Shown one piece after another: positions 55,101 through 63,247 of a DNA stretch of 64,000 bases. How positions within the stretch are numbered: position 1 is the stretch's first letter; each line of letters begins with the position of its first letter. The DNA is from Stenotrophomonas rhizophila (GTDB lineage Bacteria; Pseudomonadota; Gammaproteobacteria; Xanthomonadales; Xanthomonadaceae). Position numbers and translations under genes: made by a program. The notes beneath the pieces were generated by a model, which saw only the letters and a list, made by a program, of their open reading frames with translations, did not search any database and was not told where the DNA came from. Location: positions 475,868 to 539,867 of the forward strand of contig NZ_RCDC01000004.1 in the NCBI RefSeq assembly GCF_003651185.1, given 5' to 3'.

Positions 55101-56905
55101 CCCAGGGTGATCACATCGTTGACCCGTGATTCGTGGACCATCTCCTCATCCAGTTCACCGACCCGGCGCGACCCGGCACGTTCCTCGCCTTCCGGAAGCA
55201 CCACACCGAACATGCCACGGTCCGGGATGGTGCCCCCGCTGGTGACCGCCAGCTGTTTCGCGCCCGGCCGCGCGCTCAGCGCACCGGTGTCCCGGTTCCA
55301 GACCAGCCGCGGGCGGAAGCCGGCGAAATCATCGGAGGGATAGCGCCCGGCCAGCATGTCCAGGGTGGCATCGAACGCGCTGCGCGGCAGCGAACGGTAC
55401 GGCGCGGCACGCCGTACGCGCGCATACCAGGCGTCCACGTCCAGTGTCTCCATCGCCGCCGCGGCCACTGTCTGCTGGGCCAGTACGTCCAGCGGGTTGC
55501 GCGGCGGATCGATCGCTTCGATCTCTCCGGCCAGCATGCGCTCCACCGCCACGGACGCATCGATCAGATCGCGCCGCGTGCGCGGGTAGACCAGGCCGGT
55601 GGAGATGCCCCCGACCTGGTGGCTGGCCCGCCCCACCCGCTGCAGCGCGCTGGCGACCGACGGCGGCGCGGCGACCTGGATCACCAGATCGACCAGCCCC
55701 ATGTCGATGCCCAGCTCCAGGCTGGAGGTGGCCACGACACAGCGCAGCTCGCCGGACTTGAGCGCCTGTTCGATCTCACGGCGCTGTTCCTTGGAGACCG
55801 AACCATGGTGCGACCGGGCGATCAGCGCGTCCGCTCCGGCGGCCCGCCCGGCGGTGCCGCCGTTGAACGACCCATAGTGCTCGGGGGCAGCCGCCGCTAT
55901 CGATGCAAGCGCCGGGAGCTGGCCACGGGCGACACGGTCGGCATGCAGTTCATTCAACCGGGCAGTCAGCTTTTCGGCCACGCCCCGCGAGTTGGCGAAC
56001 ACGATCGTCGAACGTCGCGCCAGCACCTGGTCCAGGATGCTGGCCTCCACATGCGGCCAGATCGAGCCGACCCGGCCGGCGGACGCGGGTGCATCGGCGG
56101 CCGCAGGATGCGGCGGAATGTCGGCCATGTCCTCGACCGGCACCACGATCCGGACCTCCAGCGCCCGCTGCGACGGTGGATGAACCACGCTGACCGGCCG
56201 GTTGCCACCGAGGAACCGCGCGACCTCCTCCACCGGGCGCACCGTGGCCGAGAGCCCGATGCGCTGCGCAGGCACCTGCAACAGCGCATCCAGCCGTTCC
56301 AGACTCAACGCCAGATGGGTGCCGCGCTTGCTGCCGGCCACCGCATGGATTTCATCGATGATGACGGTATGCACCTCGCGCAACGTCTCGCGCGCCTGCG
56401 AGGTCAACATCAGGAACAGCGATTCGGGCGTGGTGATCAGGATGTCCGGCGGACGCCGCAGCAGCCGCGCCCGCTCCGCCGGGGTAGTGTCCCCGGTCCG
56501 GATCGCGACGGACAGGGTGACCGCTGGATCGCCGCGTCGCTCGCGTTCGGCACTCACCCCCTGCAGGGGCCTCTGCAGGTTGCGCTCGACATCGGCGCCG
56601 AGCGCCTTGATCGGCGAGAGATACAGCACACGGGTGCCGCGCCTGCTGGACGTCGCCGTCGCCGGCCGCCCACCGCCCTGCTGCTCACCGCTGCGGAACA
56701 GCTGGTCGATCGCGTGCAGGAACGCGGCCAGGGTCTTGCCCGAGCCGGTCGGCGCGATGACCAGGGTGTGCTGGCCGGCGCTGATCGCCGCCCAGGCATG
56801 GTCCTGCACTGGCGTGGGCGCAGCGAAGGCTGCCGTGAACCAATCGCGCGTGGCCGGGGTGAAGGTGGCCAGTGCGCCGGAGGCGGGGTCGTTCGAGGTG
56901 GGCAT
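52127..56905 (-). CDS. lhr: Lhr family ATP-dependent superfamily 2 DNA helicase
   Basis: 1592 residues, slightly longer than Escherichia coli Lhr (about 1538). RecA-like domains with Walker A APTGSGKT (GSGKT at 54-58), DEIH (184-187), the segment SKRGTHLALSLERLDAL, GLSATVRP (motif III) and VVATSSLELGIDMGLVDLVIQVAAPPSVASALQRVGRASHQVGG (motifs V and VI). A winged-helix/Lhr core domain and the long C-terminal region of Lhr-extended proteins follow. It unwinds RNA:DNA and DNA duplexes in repair. The start at 56905 gives MPTSNDPASGALATFTPATRDWF; an ATG 81 bases upstream is possible, and no good ribosome-binding site helps the choice. Confidence 0.92.
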   Translation of the reverse strand: MPTSNDPASGALATFTPATRDWFTAAFAAPTPVQDHAWAAISAGQHTLVIAPTGSGKTLAAFLHAIDQLFRSGEQQGGGRPATATSSRRGTRVLYLSPIKALGADVERNLQRPLQGVSAERERRGDPAVTLSVAIRTGDTTPAERARLLRRPPDILITTPESLFLMLTSQARETLREVHTVIIDEIHAVAGSKRGTHLALSLERLDALLQVPAQRIGLSATVRPVEEVARFLGGNRPVSVVHPPSQRALEVRIVVPVEDMADIPPHPAAADAPASAGRVGSIWPHVEASILDQVLARRSTIVFANSRGVAEKLTARLNELHADRVARGQLPALASIAAAAPEHYGSFNGGTAGRAAGADALIARSHHGSVSKEQRREIEQALKSGELRCVVATSSLELGIDMGLVDLVIQVAAPPSVASALQRVGRASHQVGGISTGLVYPRTRRDLIDASVAVERMLAGEIEAIDPPRNPLDVLAQQTVAAAAMETLDVDAWYARVRRAAPYRSLPRSAFDATLDMLAGRYPSDDFAGFRPRLVWNRDTGALSARPGAKQLAVTSGGTIPDRGMFGVVLPEGEERAGSRRVGELDEEMVHESRVNDVITLGATSWRIEQITHDQVVVTPAPGRSARLPFWRGEGVGRPAELGEAVGAFIGALDASVAEAGMPAGLRERLQACGLADNAITNIAGLLAEQREATGVLPTDRTLVLERCRDEAGDWRLMLHSPYGRRVHDPWALAVAARIRERWGVDPAVVASDDGIIARLPDAEGRLPGAELFLFEPERLRSDVTRAVGGSALFAARFRECAARALLLPRRTPGRRSPLWQQRLRAGELLAIAQGYPGFPILIETARECLQDVYDLDALGALMQRLTDGRVAIADVTTEVPSPFAANLLFGYVAEFMYGTDVPLAERRASVLSLDSGLLGDLLGQVDLGELLDAGVVEQVGSELQRLAPDRQARGKEGAADLLRELGPLTDEAMALRRVDDDPAGHLHDLAAERRAIQVQIAGRLHWAAIEDAARLRDALGVTLPRGIPETFLQASSDPLGELLGRYARTHAPFTTAEVAAAFGVGVAVADAALTQLETQGKLLKGRFGVARRDAEAVGAAAEPAPLARHEWVGEAVFRRLRVRSLQAAREATRPVTRDAYALLLLERHGLLADAEQAARGITHRGPGALEGIDGVLRVVDLLAGVALPASVWEQQILPARVVDYAPAMLDELLATGTVVWAGHGRLGEEDGLVSLHLQEFAAETLPAMAVATALSPLQDALLQALADGGAYFARQLVTAVGTHGARAGSPPMEITAAQLHDALWGLAWSGHLTTDLWAPLRGMAGGRALRPRVARASRRGRRVRGIPMHDTPLADGAPAVIASFAAPALAGRWSLLQREAISDTARAVALAEGLLDRHGIVTRGAAMAEGIAGGFPALQQVYRGMEDAGRVLRGRFVDGLGGAQFADRLIVDRLRGVAEALRPGAAEVAIGLSAVDPANPFGSVVPWPVHGSAVRPVRRAGAVVVIGGGRLLMYLAQGGRQLLTFFDADDVSLAGTTAAAAQALASALRRGRRTSFTVELIDDAPARRDGLMDALRAAGFSSAPKGIGWEG

Positions 56906-57154
56906 GGATCCGGATGTCGTGGGGCACTCGCCCAGCGACGGCCGCGAGCGCAATGGAACCAGCCTAGGGTAAGCCGCGTCGGGCATCCGTCAATCGGCGC
57001 GGGACCGACGTGTCTGCGGCTGGCGCCGCCCGCCCCCGAGCCCCCGCCACTCGTCCCTTGATCACCGACATCCGGCCCCAGGCCAGGGCCGGCAGGCCTC
57101 TGCGGGAACACACTCGCTGGCATCGACCACGCTGCTGCCGCAGGAACGACCCTC
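56906..57154. other. Divergent intergenic region between lhr and the flavoprotein gene
   Basis: 249 bp without a gene. I see no convincing operator or hairpin beyond ordinary GC-rich sequence. It must hold the promoters of both flanking genes. Confidence 0.5.
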
Positions 57155-58942
57155 ATGAAACGACGCGATTGCCTCAAGGCCGGGCTGACCCTGCCGCTGC
57201 TGCCGATGCTGCTCAAGGCCGGCCCTGCCTTCGCAGCGACGCGTGCGAGGGTCCGCCCGGGCGCTGCGGGGTGGCCCGCTGCCGCCGAGTGGGACCGATT
57301 GTCGCGTGCCGTCGGCGGTCGGCTGTCGGTGCCGCAGTCCCCCTTCCTCGCTGATGCCGCCACCCGCACCGCGGCGCTGGAGCAGCTGCAGAATCCGTTC
57401 TTCCTCGGCGATGCGCCCGCGCTCACCCAGACCAGTGGTTACTTCGGCGCGTGGCGGTCAGTGCCCAGCGCGAAGGTGGTGGCCGCCGCCAACAGCGCCG
57501 ATGTGGCCGCGGCGGTGAACTTCGCCCGCACCCACCGCCTGCGCCTGGTGGTCAAAGGCGGCGGGCACAGCTATCACGGCACCTCCTGCGCGCCGGATTC
57601 GCTGCTGGTCTGGACCCGCGCGATGAACCAAGTCGAGCTGCACGATGCTTTCGTCGCCCACAACGCCCGCGCGGGCACGGCGCCGCAGCCGGCGGTCAGC
57701 GTAGGCGCCGGGGCGATGTGGATCGATGCCTACGATGCGGTCACCACCCGCGGTGGGCGCTATGTCCAGGGCGGCGGCTGTACCTCGGTGGGCGTGACCG
57801 GCCTGGTCACCGGCGGCGGCTTCGGCAGTTTCTCCAAAGCGCATGGCACGGCCGCGGCCAGCCTGCTCGAAGCCGAGATCGTCACCGCCGACGGGCAGAT
57901 CCGCACCGTCAACGCCGACAACGACCCGGACCTGTTCTGGGCCTTGAAGGGCGGCTGCGCGGCGAGTTTCGGCATCGTCACCCGGATGACGCTGCGGACC
58001 CATGACCTGCCCGACACCTTCGGCGGCGTCTCCTGCCAGATCCAGGCCAGCGACGACGCCAGCTGGCGGGCACTGGCGGTGGAGATACTCCGCTTCTACC
58101 GCGACACGCTGTGCAACCCGCACTGGGGTGAGCAGTTCACCTTCAAGGACACGCGCCGGCTGTCGATCTCGATGGTGTTCCAGGGTCTGTCGCGCGACGC
58201 GGCCGAAGCGACCTGGACGCCGTTCCTGGACTGGGTCCGCGCCCGACCGGTGTACACGATCACCGAACCCTTGCAGGCACTGGCGATGCCGGCCAGAGAC
58301 TTCTGGGACGCGGACTTCTTCCGCCGGCACGCCCCTGCCCTCATCGCCGAGGACACCCGCGACGGCGCCTCCTCACGGCACATGCTGTGGAAGGGCGACC
58401 AGGGCCAGGTCGGCTGGTTCCTGCATGGCTACGCATCGGCGTGGCTGCCGTCGGGGCTGTTGGACGATGCGCAGCGTGAGCAGGCGGCCGCCGCGATCTG
58501 TGCGGCCGCCGATCACATGGATGTCGGCCTGCACTGCAACAAGGGCCTGTTCGGTGCGCCGGCGGCGGCGCTGGCCGCCAGCCGCGACACGGCCACCCAT
58601 CCGGCCGTGCTGGACGCCTTCGCGCTGGCGATCATCGGCAATGCCAGCGGGCCGGTGTATCCGGGCCTGGGGCGCACGGTGGATGAGCCCCGGGCACGCC
58701 GGGGCGCCTTGAACGTGGCGCGCGCCTACCAGGCCCTGAGCGTGGTGGCGCCCTCGGCCCCGGCCTATGTTTCAGAGAGCGACTACTTCCAGAAGGACTG
58801 GCAGCAGGCGTTCTGGGGGCCGAACTACCCCCGGCTGCAGGCCGCCAAGCGCCGCTACGATCCGCAGGGCCTGTTCGTTATCCATCACGGTGTAGGCAGT
58901 GAGGACTGGAGCGCGGATGGCTTCGAGCGCATCGGCGGCTGA
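57155..58942 (+). CDS. Exported FAD-linked oxidase (BBE-like), Tat-type signal
   Basis: 595 residues. Signal peptide 1-27 with twin arginine, MKRRDCLKAGLTLPLLPMLLKAGPAFA (RRDCLK fits RRxxLK). A PCMH-type FAD domain carries LVVKGGGHSYHGTS (His138, position of the 8-alpha-linked His) and YVQGGGCTSVGVTGLVTGGGFG (Cys209, position of the 6-S-linked Cys of berberine bridge enzyme-like oxidases). It ends in a C-terminal BBE-like segment (NYPRLQAAKRRYDPQGLFVIHHGVG). Bicovalent FAD is therefore possible. Such oxidases use oxygen on sugars, alcohols or amines; the substrate is unknown. It converges on the exported aminotransferase gene with an 18-bp gap. Confidence 0.85.
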   Translation: MKRRDCLKAGLTLPLLPMLLKAGPAFAATRARVRPGAAGWPAAAEWDRLSRAVGGRLSVPQSPFLADAATRTAALEQLQNPFFLGDAPALTQTSGYFGAWRSVPSAKVVAAANSADVAAAVNFARTHRLRLVVKGGGHSYHGTSCAPDSLLVWTRAMNQVELHDAFVAHNARAGTAPQPAVSVGAGAMWIDAYDAVTTRGGRYVQGGGCTSVGVTGLVTGGGFGSFSKAHGTAAASLLEAEIVTADGQIRTVNADNDPDLFWALKGGCAASFGIVTRMTLRTHDLPDTFGGVSCQIQASDDASWRALAVEILRFYRDTLCNPHWGEQFTFKDTRRLSISMVFQGLSRDAAEATWTPFLDWVRARPVYTITEPLQALAMPARDFWDADFFRRHAPALIAEDTRDGASSRHMLWKGDQGQVGWFLHGYASAWLPSGLLDDAQREQAAAAICAAADHMDVGLHCNKGLFGAPAAALAASRDTATHPAVLDAFALAIIGNASGPVYPGLGRTVDEPRARRGALNVARAYQALSVVAPSAPAYVSESDYFQKDWQQAFWGPNYPRLQAAKRRYDPQGLFVIHHGVGSEDWSADGFERIGG

Positions 58943-58960
58943 CGGCGGGTCGGGCAGCGT

Positions 58961-60154
58961 CTACGCCGCCGCCCCACCCTGGGCCGTGCCCAGCTGGACG
59001 AGCACGCTGCGCAATGCCTGCTGCGCACGCCGGTTCTCCGCCGGCGTGCCGACGGTGATCCGTACCCAGGTGTCATACCGGGCGAACACACGGGCGATGC
59101 GCACGCCCTGTTGCAGGAGCCCGGCGGCGACGGCTGCATGGGGGTGCCCGGTATCGACGAACACGAAATTGCCGGCCGCTTCGGTCGAGCGCAGGCGCAG
59201 CCCGCTCAGGACCTGCTGCCAGTGCCGCCGCTCCGCCGCCACGCTGCGCCGGACCTGGGCCACGTGGGCGGGATCGGCAAGCGCGGCCGATGCAGCCGCC
59301 AGCGACAACTGGTTCTGCGCGTGCGCGCCGCCGACGCCGCGCTGGCGCAGTGCCCCGGCGAGCGCCGCAGGCACCAGCGCATACCCGACCTGCAGCCCGG
59401 CCAGGGCATGGATCTTGCCCAGCGTGCGGAACACCACCACGTTCTGGCCCTGCCGCAGCAGGCGCACCGCGCTCAACGTGGCGGCATCCTCGCGGTAGTC
59501 GAGGTACGCCTCGTCGACGATCACCAGCGTGCGCGCCTGCGCGGCGCTCACGAAACGATCGAACTCGGCCCCGGGGCTCAGCGTGCCGGACGGGTTGTGC
59601 GGATTGACCACGAACAGCGCGCGGGTATCCGGCGCGATCGCCGCCAGCAATGCGGGCAGATCATTCTCCAGCCGCGCGTTCAACGGCACTTCCACCGCCC
59701 GGCCGCCAAAGGGCCTGGCCGCATCCACCAGAGCGCCATACCCGGGCACGCTGTAGATGAAACCGCCCGCGCCCTGGCTCAGCGCAAGATGCTGGCCCAG
59801 TGCTTCGAGCACTTCACCGACGATGACCTGTTCGGGCGCGACCCCTTCCAGCGAGGCGATCTGGCTCTGCAACGCCTGCAGCTGCGCGGCGCTGACATAC
59901 CGCGGGGCCTCCACCAGCGCGCGCTGTACCGCGGGCCCGACCCGAGGTGACGGGCCGTAGCTGCTTTCATTGAGATCCAGCCGCAGCAGGTCCGTGGTGC
60001 GCCCGGCGGCTGTCACGGCTACCGGAGCGGCCGGTGCAGCGGATCCAGCGGCCGGCGCCAGCGCGACCGCTGCGGCACTGGTCAGCCCGGCACGCAGCCA
60101 GTGGCGGCGCTGCGGGTCGGCAGGCAGGTGGCCTGCAATCGTGGAACGGGTCAT
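58961..60154 (-). CDS. Tat-exported PLP-dependent aminotransferase (HisC-like fold)
   Basis: 397 residues. Residues 1-40 are a Tat-type signal (QRRHWLRAGLTSAAAVALAPAAGSA, Arg16-Arg17). The type I aminotransferase domain follows, with LDLNESSYGPSP, NPHNPSGT (184-191), DEAYLDY (Asp214), the Schiff-base lysine Lys247 in FRTLGKIHALAGLQVGYAL, and a late Arg in WVRITVGTP that should bind the substrate carboxylate. All catalytic residues are present, so it is probably active, but in the periplasm, where histidinol-phosphate would not occur. Its ATG overlaps the stop of the TonB receptor gene by four bases, so it is made together with that receptor. Substrate unknown. Confidence 0.85.
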   Translation of the reverse strand: MTRSTIAGHLPADPQRRHWLRAGLTSAAAVALAPAAGSAAPAAPVAVTAAGRTTDLLRLDLNESSYGPSPRVGPAVQRALVEAPRYVSAAQLQALQSQIASLEGVAPEQVIVGEVLEALGQHLALSQGAGGFIYSVPGYGALVDAARPFGGRAVEVPLNARLENDLPALLAAIAPDTRALFVVNPHNPSGTLSPGAEFDRFVSAAQARTLVIVDEAYLDYREDAATLSAVRLLRQGQNVVVFRTLGKIHALAGLQVGYALVPAALAGALRQRGVGGAHAQNQLSLAAASAALADPAHVAQVRRSVAAERRHWQQVLSGLRLRSTEAAGNFVFVDTGHPHAAVAAGLLQQGVRIARVFARYDTWVRITVGTPAENRRAQQALRSVLVQLGTAQGGAAA

Positions 60155-62826
60155 TGGAAACGGGCCTCCAGGCGTGCGTAGTAGTAGGTGCCACTCCAAC
60201 CGAACGGCGACAGCTCGCTGTACGGGAACACGCCAAAGGTATCCGCGCCGGAGACCTGCGGGGTGGTGGCGATGTTGCGGGTGGGATAGGTGTTGAAGAG
60301 GTTGTTGGCGCCCAGCACCAACGTCACCGTCTCGGTCGCGCGGAAGGCGATGTCCAGATCGGTGACCCAGCGCGCCTCCAGTGTCTGGATCACGTCGACA
60401 TTGCCAGCACTACCCGCTTCGGTCGGCAGCGTGCGGAAACGGGTCGAGCCCTGCGCAAAGGCGGCGACATTGGCCGCGCTCTGGTTGGTTGCCGCCACGC
60501 CTTCGATCTCACCGTAGCGGTGCGTGCCCAGGTGGATGCCCCAGCGGCCGACTTCCCACCCCAGCGCGAGCGTCAGGTTGTCGCGCGGCTGGCCTTTCTC
60601 CACGCGGGTGCGCTCGGTGACATCGAACAACGGCGTGCGCACGCCGAGCGCGGCGAGCTGCGCCGGGGTCGAGGCGACATGGGTCAGCTCGGTCTTGTTG
60701 CGGTTGTACGCGACGGTCGCGGTGAGCCTGCCATAGTCCGCCAGCTCCCAGCGGTAGCGCGCCGAGGCGTCCACGCCAGTGGTACGGGTATCGGCGGCAT
60801 TGCTGAAGTAGCGCACGCTGGTGACGCCCGGCGAGCCCAACGCGGCCAGGTAGTCACGGATCGCGGTCGACCCGGCTGCATCAACGAAGTTGCTGGAGAG
60901 GAAGATCCGGTCGTCGATGTCGATCCGGTACACATCCACCGACGCGCTCAGCCCACCGATGCCCCAGGTGAGGCCCGCCGTGACATTGGTCGCCTGCTCC
61001 GGCTCCAGCGAGCGCGCCCCCAGGGCACGCGCCTCCACCGTATCCACCGGTGCGGTGCGCACCAGCACGTACTCGGGCACCCCGGTCACCGCGTTGTTCA
61101 ACGTGCGGCTGCTGGTCGAACTGAAGTACTGCTGGGCCAAGGCCGGCGCATGGAAGCCGGTGCTGACCGAGGCGCGCACCGCCACCCCGCCGTCGAGCTG
61201 GTAGCGCAGGGCCAGCTTGCCGTTGGTGGTGCTGCCGAAATCGCTGTAGTCCTCCCAGCGCCCGGCCAGCGAGAGCAGGAAGCGATCCGTCACATCGGTT
61301 TCCGCTTCGGCGTAGGCCGAAACGTTGTGACGGTGATGGTTGCCGGCGTCCGCCGGCTGGATGCCCGCGAAGCCCTGCGAGCCGATCGTCGGCACCGCGC
61401 CGGCCGAAGGGCCATCAAGCACCCGCGCCGGCCCCCAGACGTACGAGTTCAGCTCACCGGGTGAAATGCCGTAGGTATCGCGGCGGAACTCCGCCCCGAT
61501 CGCCAGCCGCAGCGGCGCATGCCAACCCAGCTCGATGCTGTTGTTGGCATCCAGATTGGTGGTCCACTGCGAGGCCTCCAGCGCACCGTTGTAGAACGCG
61601 GTGGGGCTGGCCGCACCCAGCGTGGCGTTGAGCGTGTTGCGGGTGCGGTAGACCAGCTTGTTGCGGCCGTAGACGCTGCTCAGGTCCCAGTGCCAGTCGC
61701 CGAGCAGACCTTTGATGCCTGCGCCGAGCGAGGCGTTGGTGCTCTGGGTATCGACCCACGGCAGGAACCCGTCCGGGTAGATCGCGCGCACGTTCTCGAC
61801 CTGGCCAGCGCGGCGCAGGGAGGCGTTGGAACTGCCCTCGCTTACCCCGTAGCCGCCGAACGCATACGCCTCCAGTTCCTCAGCCCAGGCGAGCGGCTTG
61901 CGCAGGTTGCCGAACACAGTCTTTTCCACGGTGTCGGCCGAGTCGGCGAAGCGCCACAGGGCATCGCGGTCGATGCTGGCTTCGCGTGGGTCGGCCACGG
62001 CACCCGCCGCCGCGCCCCCGATCGGGGCCAGGCCGGTGCCGGAGCCGAAGGTGCCCGACGGCGCCACCGGCGCACCGTTGCGACCGATCCCGAAGTACTG
62101 CTGACGGGTATCGGGCAAGGCGCGGTTGGCGGCCTTGCGGTCACGATAGTCCCAGGTGAGGTGCAGGCCGCCGCCGTCGGCAAAGGCCACGCCGGTGTCC
62201 AGGGCGACGGCCGTGGTGCCACCACCGCCGTCGCGGGTGGTGCCGCGGCTGACCCGCCCTTCAACGCCCGCATCCTCGCGCAGCACGATGTTGATCACCC
62301 CGGCAATCGCATCGGAACCGTATTGGGCAGACGCGCCATCACGCAGCACTTCGATCCGTTCGATCGCACTCACCGGGATCGCATTGAGATCGGTCGAGAC
62401 CGCGCCCTTGCCCACCGTGCCGCCGGTGTTGACCCACGCACTGGCATGCCGCCGCTTGCCGTTGACCAGCACCAGGGTCTGGTCCGGCGAGAGCCCGCGC
62501 AGCGTCGCTGAGCGGATGTGGGTGTTGCCATCCGGGGTGGTCGGGTGCGGGAAATTGAACGAGGGCAACAGCGACTGCAGGATCTGGCTGATATCGGTGT
62601 AGCCGCTGCTGCGGATGTCCTGCGCGCTCAGCACATCGATCGGCACCGGCGATTCGAGCACGGTGCGGGCCAGGGTGCGGTTGCCGAGGACGGTGAGCTG
62701 GTCGAGCTGGGTGACCGCCGGCGCACTTGCCACGGTCTGAGCATGGACCGGAACGGTGGTGAACAGGCTGGCAAGCACGGCGACGGACAGACGGCGACGT
62801 CGCAGCACGGTGGCGCGAGGATTCAT
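60151..62826 (-). CDS. TonB-dependent receptor, first gene of operon with aminotransferase
   Basis: 891 residues. Signal peptide 1-29 (MNPRATVLRRRRLSVAVLASLFTTVPVHA), plug domain (IDVLSAQDIRSSGYTDISQILQSLLPSFNFP, TLRGLSPDQTLVLVNGKRRHASAWVN, IERIEVLRDGASAQYGSDAIAGVINIVL), then a large barrel with a C-terminal aromatic (YYYARLEARFQ). The plug type (GKRRHASA, long GxTSA-like loops) belongs to the outer-membrane carbohydrate/peptide-type receptors of Xanthomonads and not to classical siderophore receptors. GGAG is six bases before the ATG. Upstream at 62958 and 62969 lies a direct repeat TGTTGCA with 11-bp period, a possible regulator site. The ligand is unknown. Confidence 0.87.
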   Translation of the reverse strand: MNPRATVLRRRRLSVAVLASLFTTVPVHAQTVASAPAVTQLDQLTVLGNRTLARTVLESPVPIDVLSAQDIRSSGYTDISQILQSLLPSFNFPHPTTPDGNTHIRSATLRGLSPDQTLVLVNGKRRHASAWVNTGGTVGKGAVSTDLNAIPVSAIERIEVLRDGASAQYGSDAIAGVINIVLREDAGVEGRVSRGTTRDGGGGTTAVALDTGVAFADGGGLHLTWDYRDRKAANRALPDTRQQYFGIGRNGAPVAPSGTFGSGTGLAPIGGAAAGAVADPREASIDRDALWRFADSADTVEKTVFGNLRKPLAWAEELEAYAFGGYGVSEGSSNASLRRAGQVENVRAIYPDGFLPWVDTQSTNASLGAGIKGLLGDWHWDLSSVYGRNKLVYRTRNTLNATLGAASPTAFYNGALEASQWTTNLDANNSIELGWHAPLRLAIGAEFRRDTYGISPGELNSYVWGPARVLDGPSAGAVPTIGSQGFAGIQPADAGNHHRHNVSAYAEAETDVTDRFLLSLAGRWEDYSDFGSTTNGKLALRYQLDGGVAVRASVSTGFHAPALAQQYFSSTSSRTLNNAVTGVPEYVLVRTAPVDTVEARALGARSLEPEQATNVTAGLTWGIGGLSASVDVYRIDIDDRIFLSSNFVDAAGSTAIRDYLAALGSPGVTSVRYFSNAADTRTTGVDASARYRWELADYGRLTATVAYNRNKTELTHVASTPAQLAALGVRTPLFDVTERTRVEKGQPRDNLTLALGWEVGRWGIHLGTHRYGEIEGVAATNQSAANVAAFAQGSTRFRTLPTEAGSAGNVDVIQTLEARWVTDLDIAFRATETVTLVLGANNLFNTYPTRNIATTPQVSGADTFGVFPYSELSPFGWSGTYYYARLEARFQ

Positions 62827-63247
62827 GACAACTCCGAAGAGATCGGGCATCACGCCCGAAGAAGACGATGGAACAGCGCAGGCGGTACGTCAGCGGCGAC
62901 ATCGCCGTGGCAGATTCGAAGCAGGCAAGACACGTCCCCAGGTGACCCTGCGGGACATGTTGCAAACTTGTTGCAGAGCGTCAATCGGTGCGGACGCGTG
63001 CATTCGCGCCCCGGTGCGCAGGTGGGTAACGAGTGCGGGGCAAGTCACTGATTTCATTCGGCGCAGCCAACGGCGCCGCACCGATGTCCTTACTTCCGGG
63101 CATATCCAGATAGCCAACCGTGCGCGGCCGGCAGTGCCTGCACGCTGCCCGCATCTGCCCGCCTGCGCAGACATGACGATCCGCAGGTGCAGCCGCACCC
63201 GTGCAGGCGTAGCCTGCCCGCAGCCTGCCGCCAACGGAGATCGCCCT
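62827..63247. other. Divergent intergenic region between the TonB receptor and DUF885 genes
   Basis: 421 bp without a supported gene on either strand. It holds the TGTTGCA direct repeat (62958-62975) and several GCAGG/CCTGC short inverted repeats around 63140-63230. No clear sigma-70 promoter, riboswitch or terminator was seen. Confidence 0.5.
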
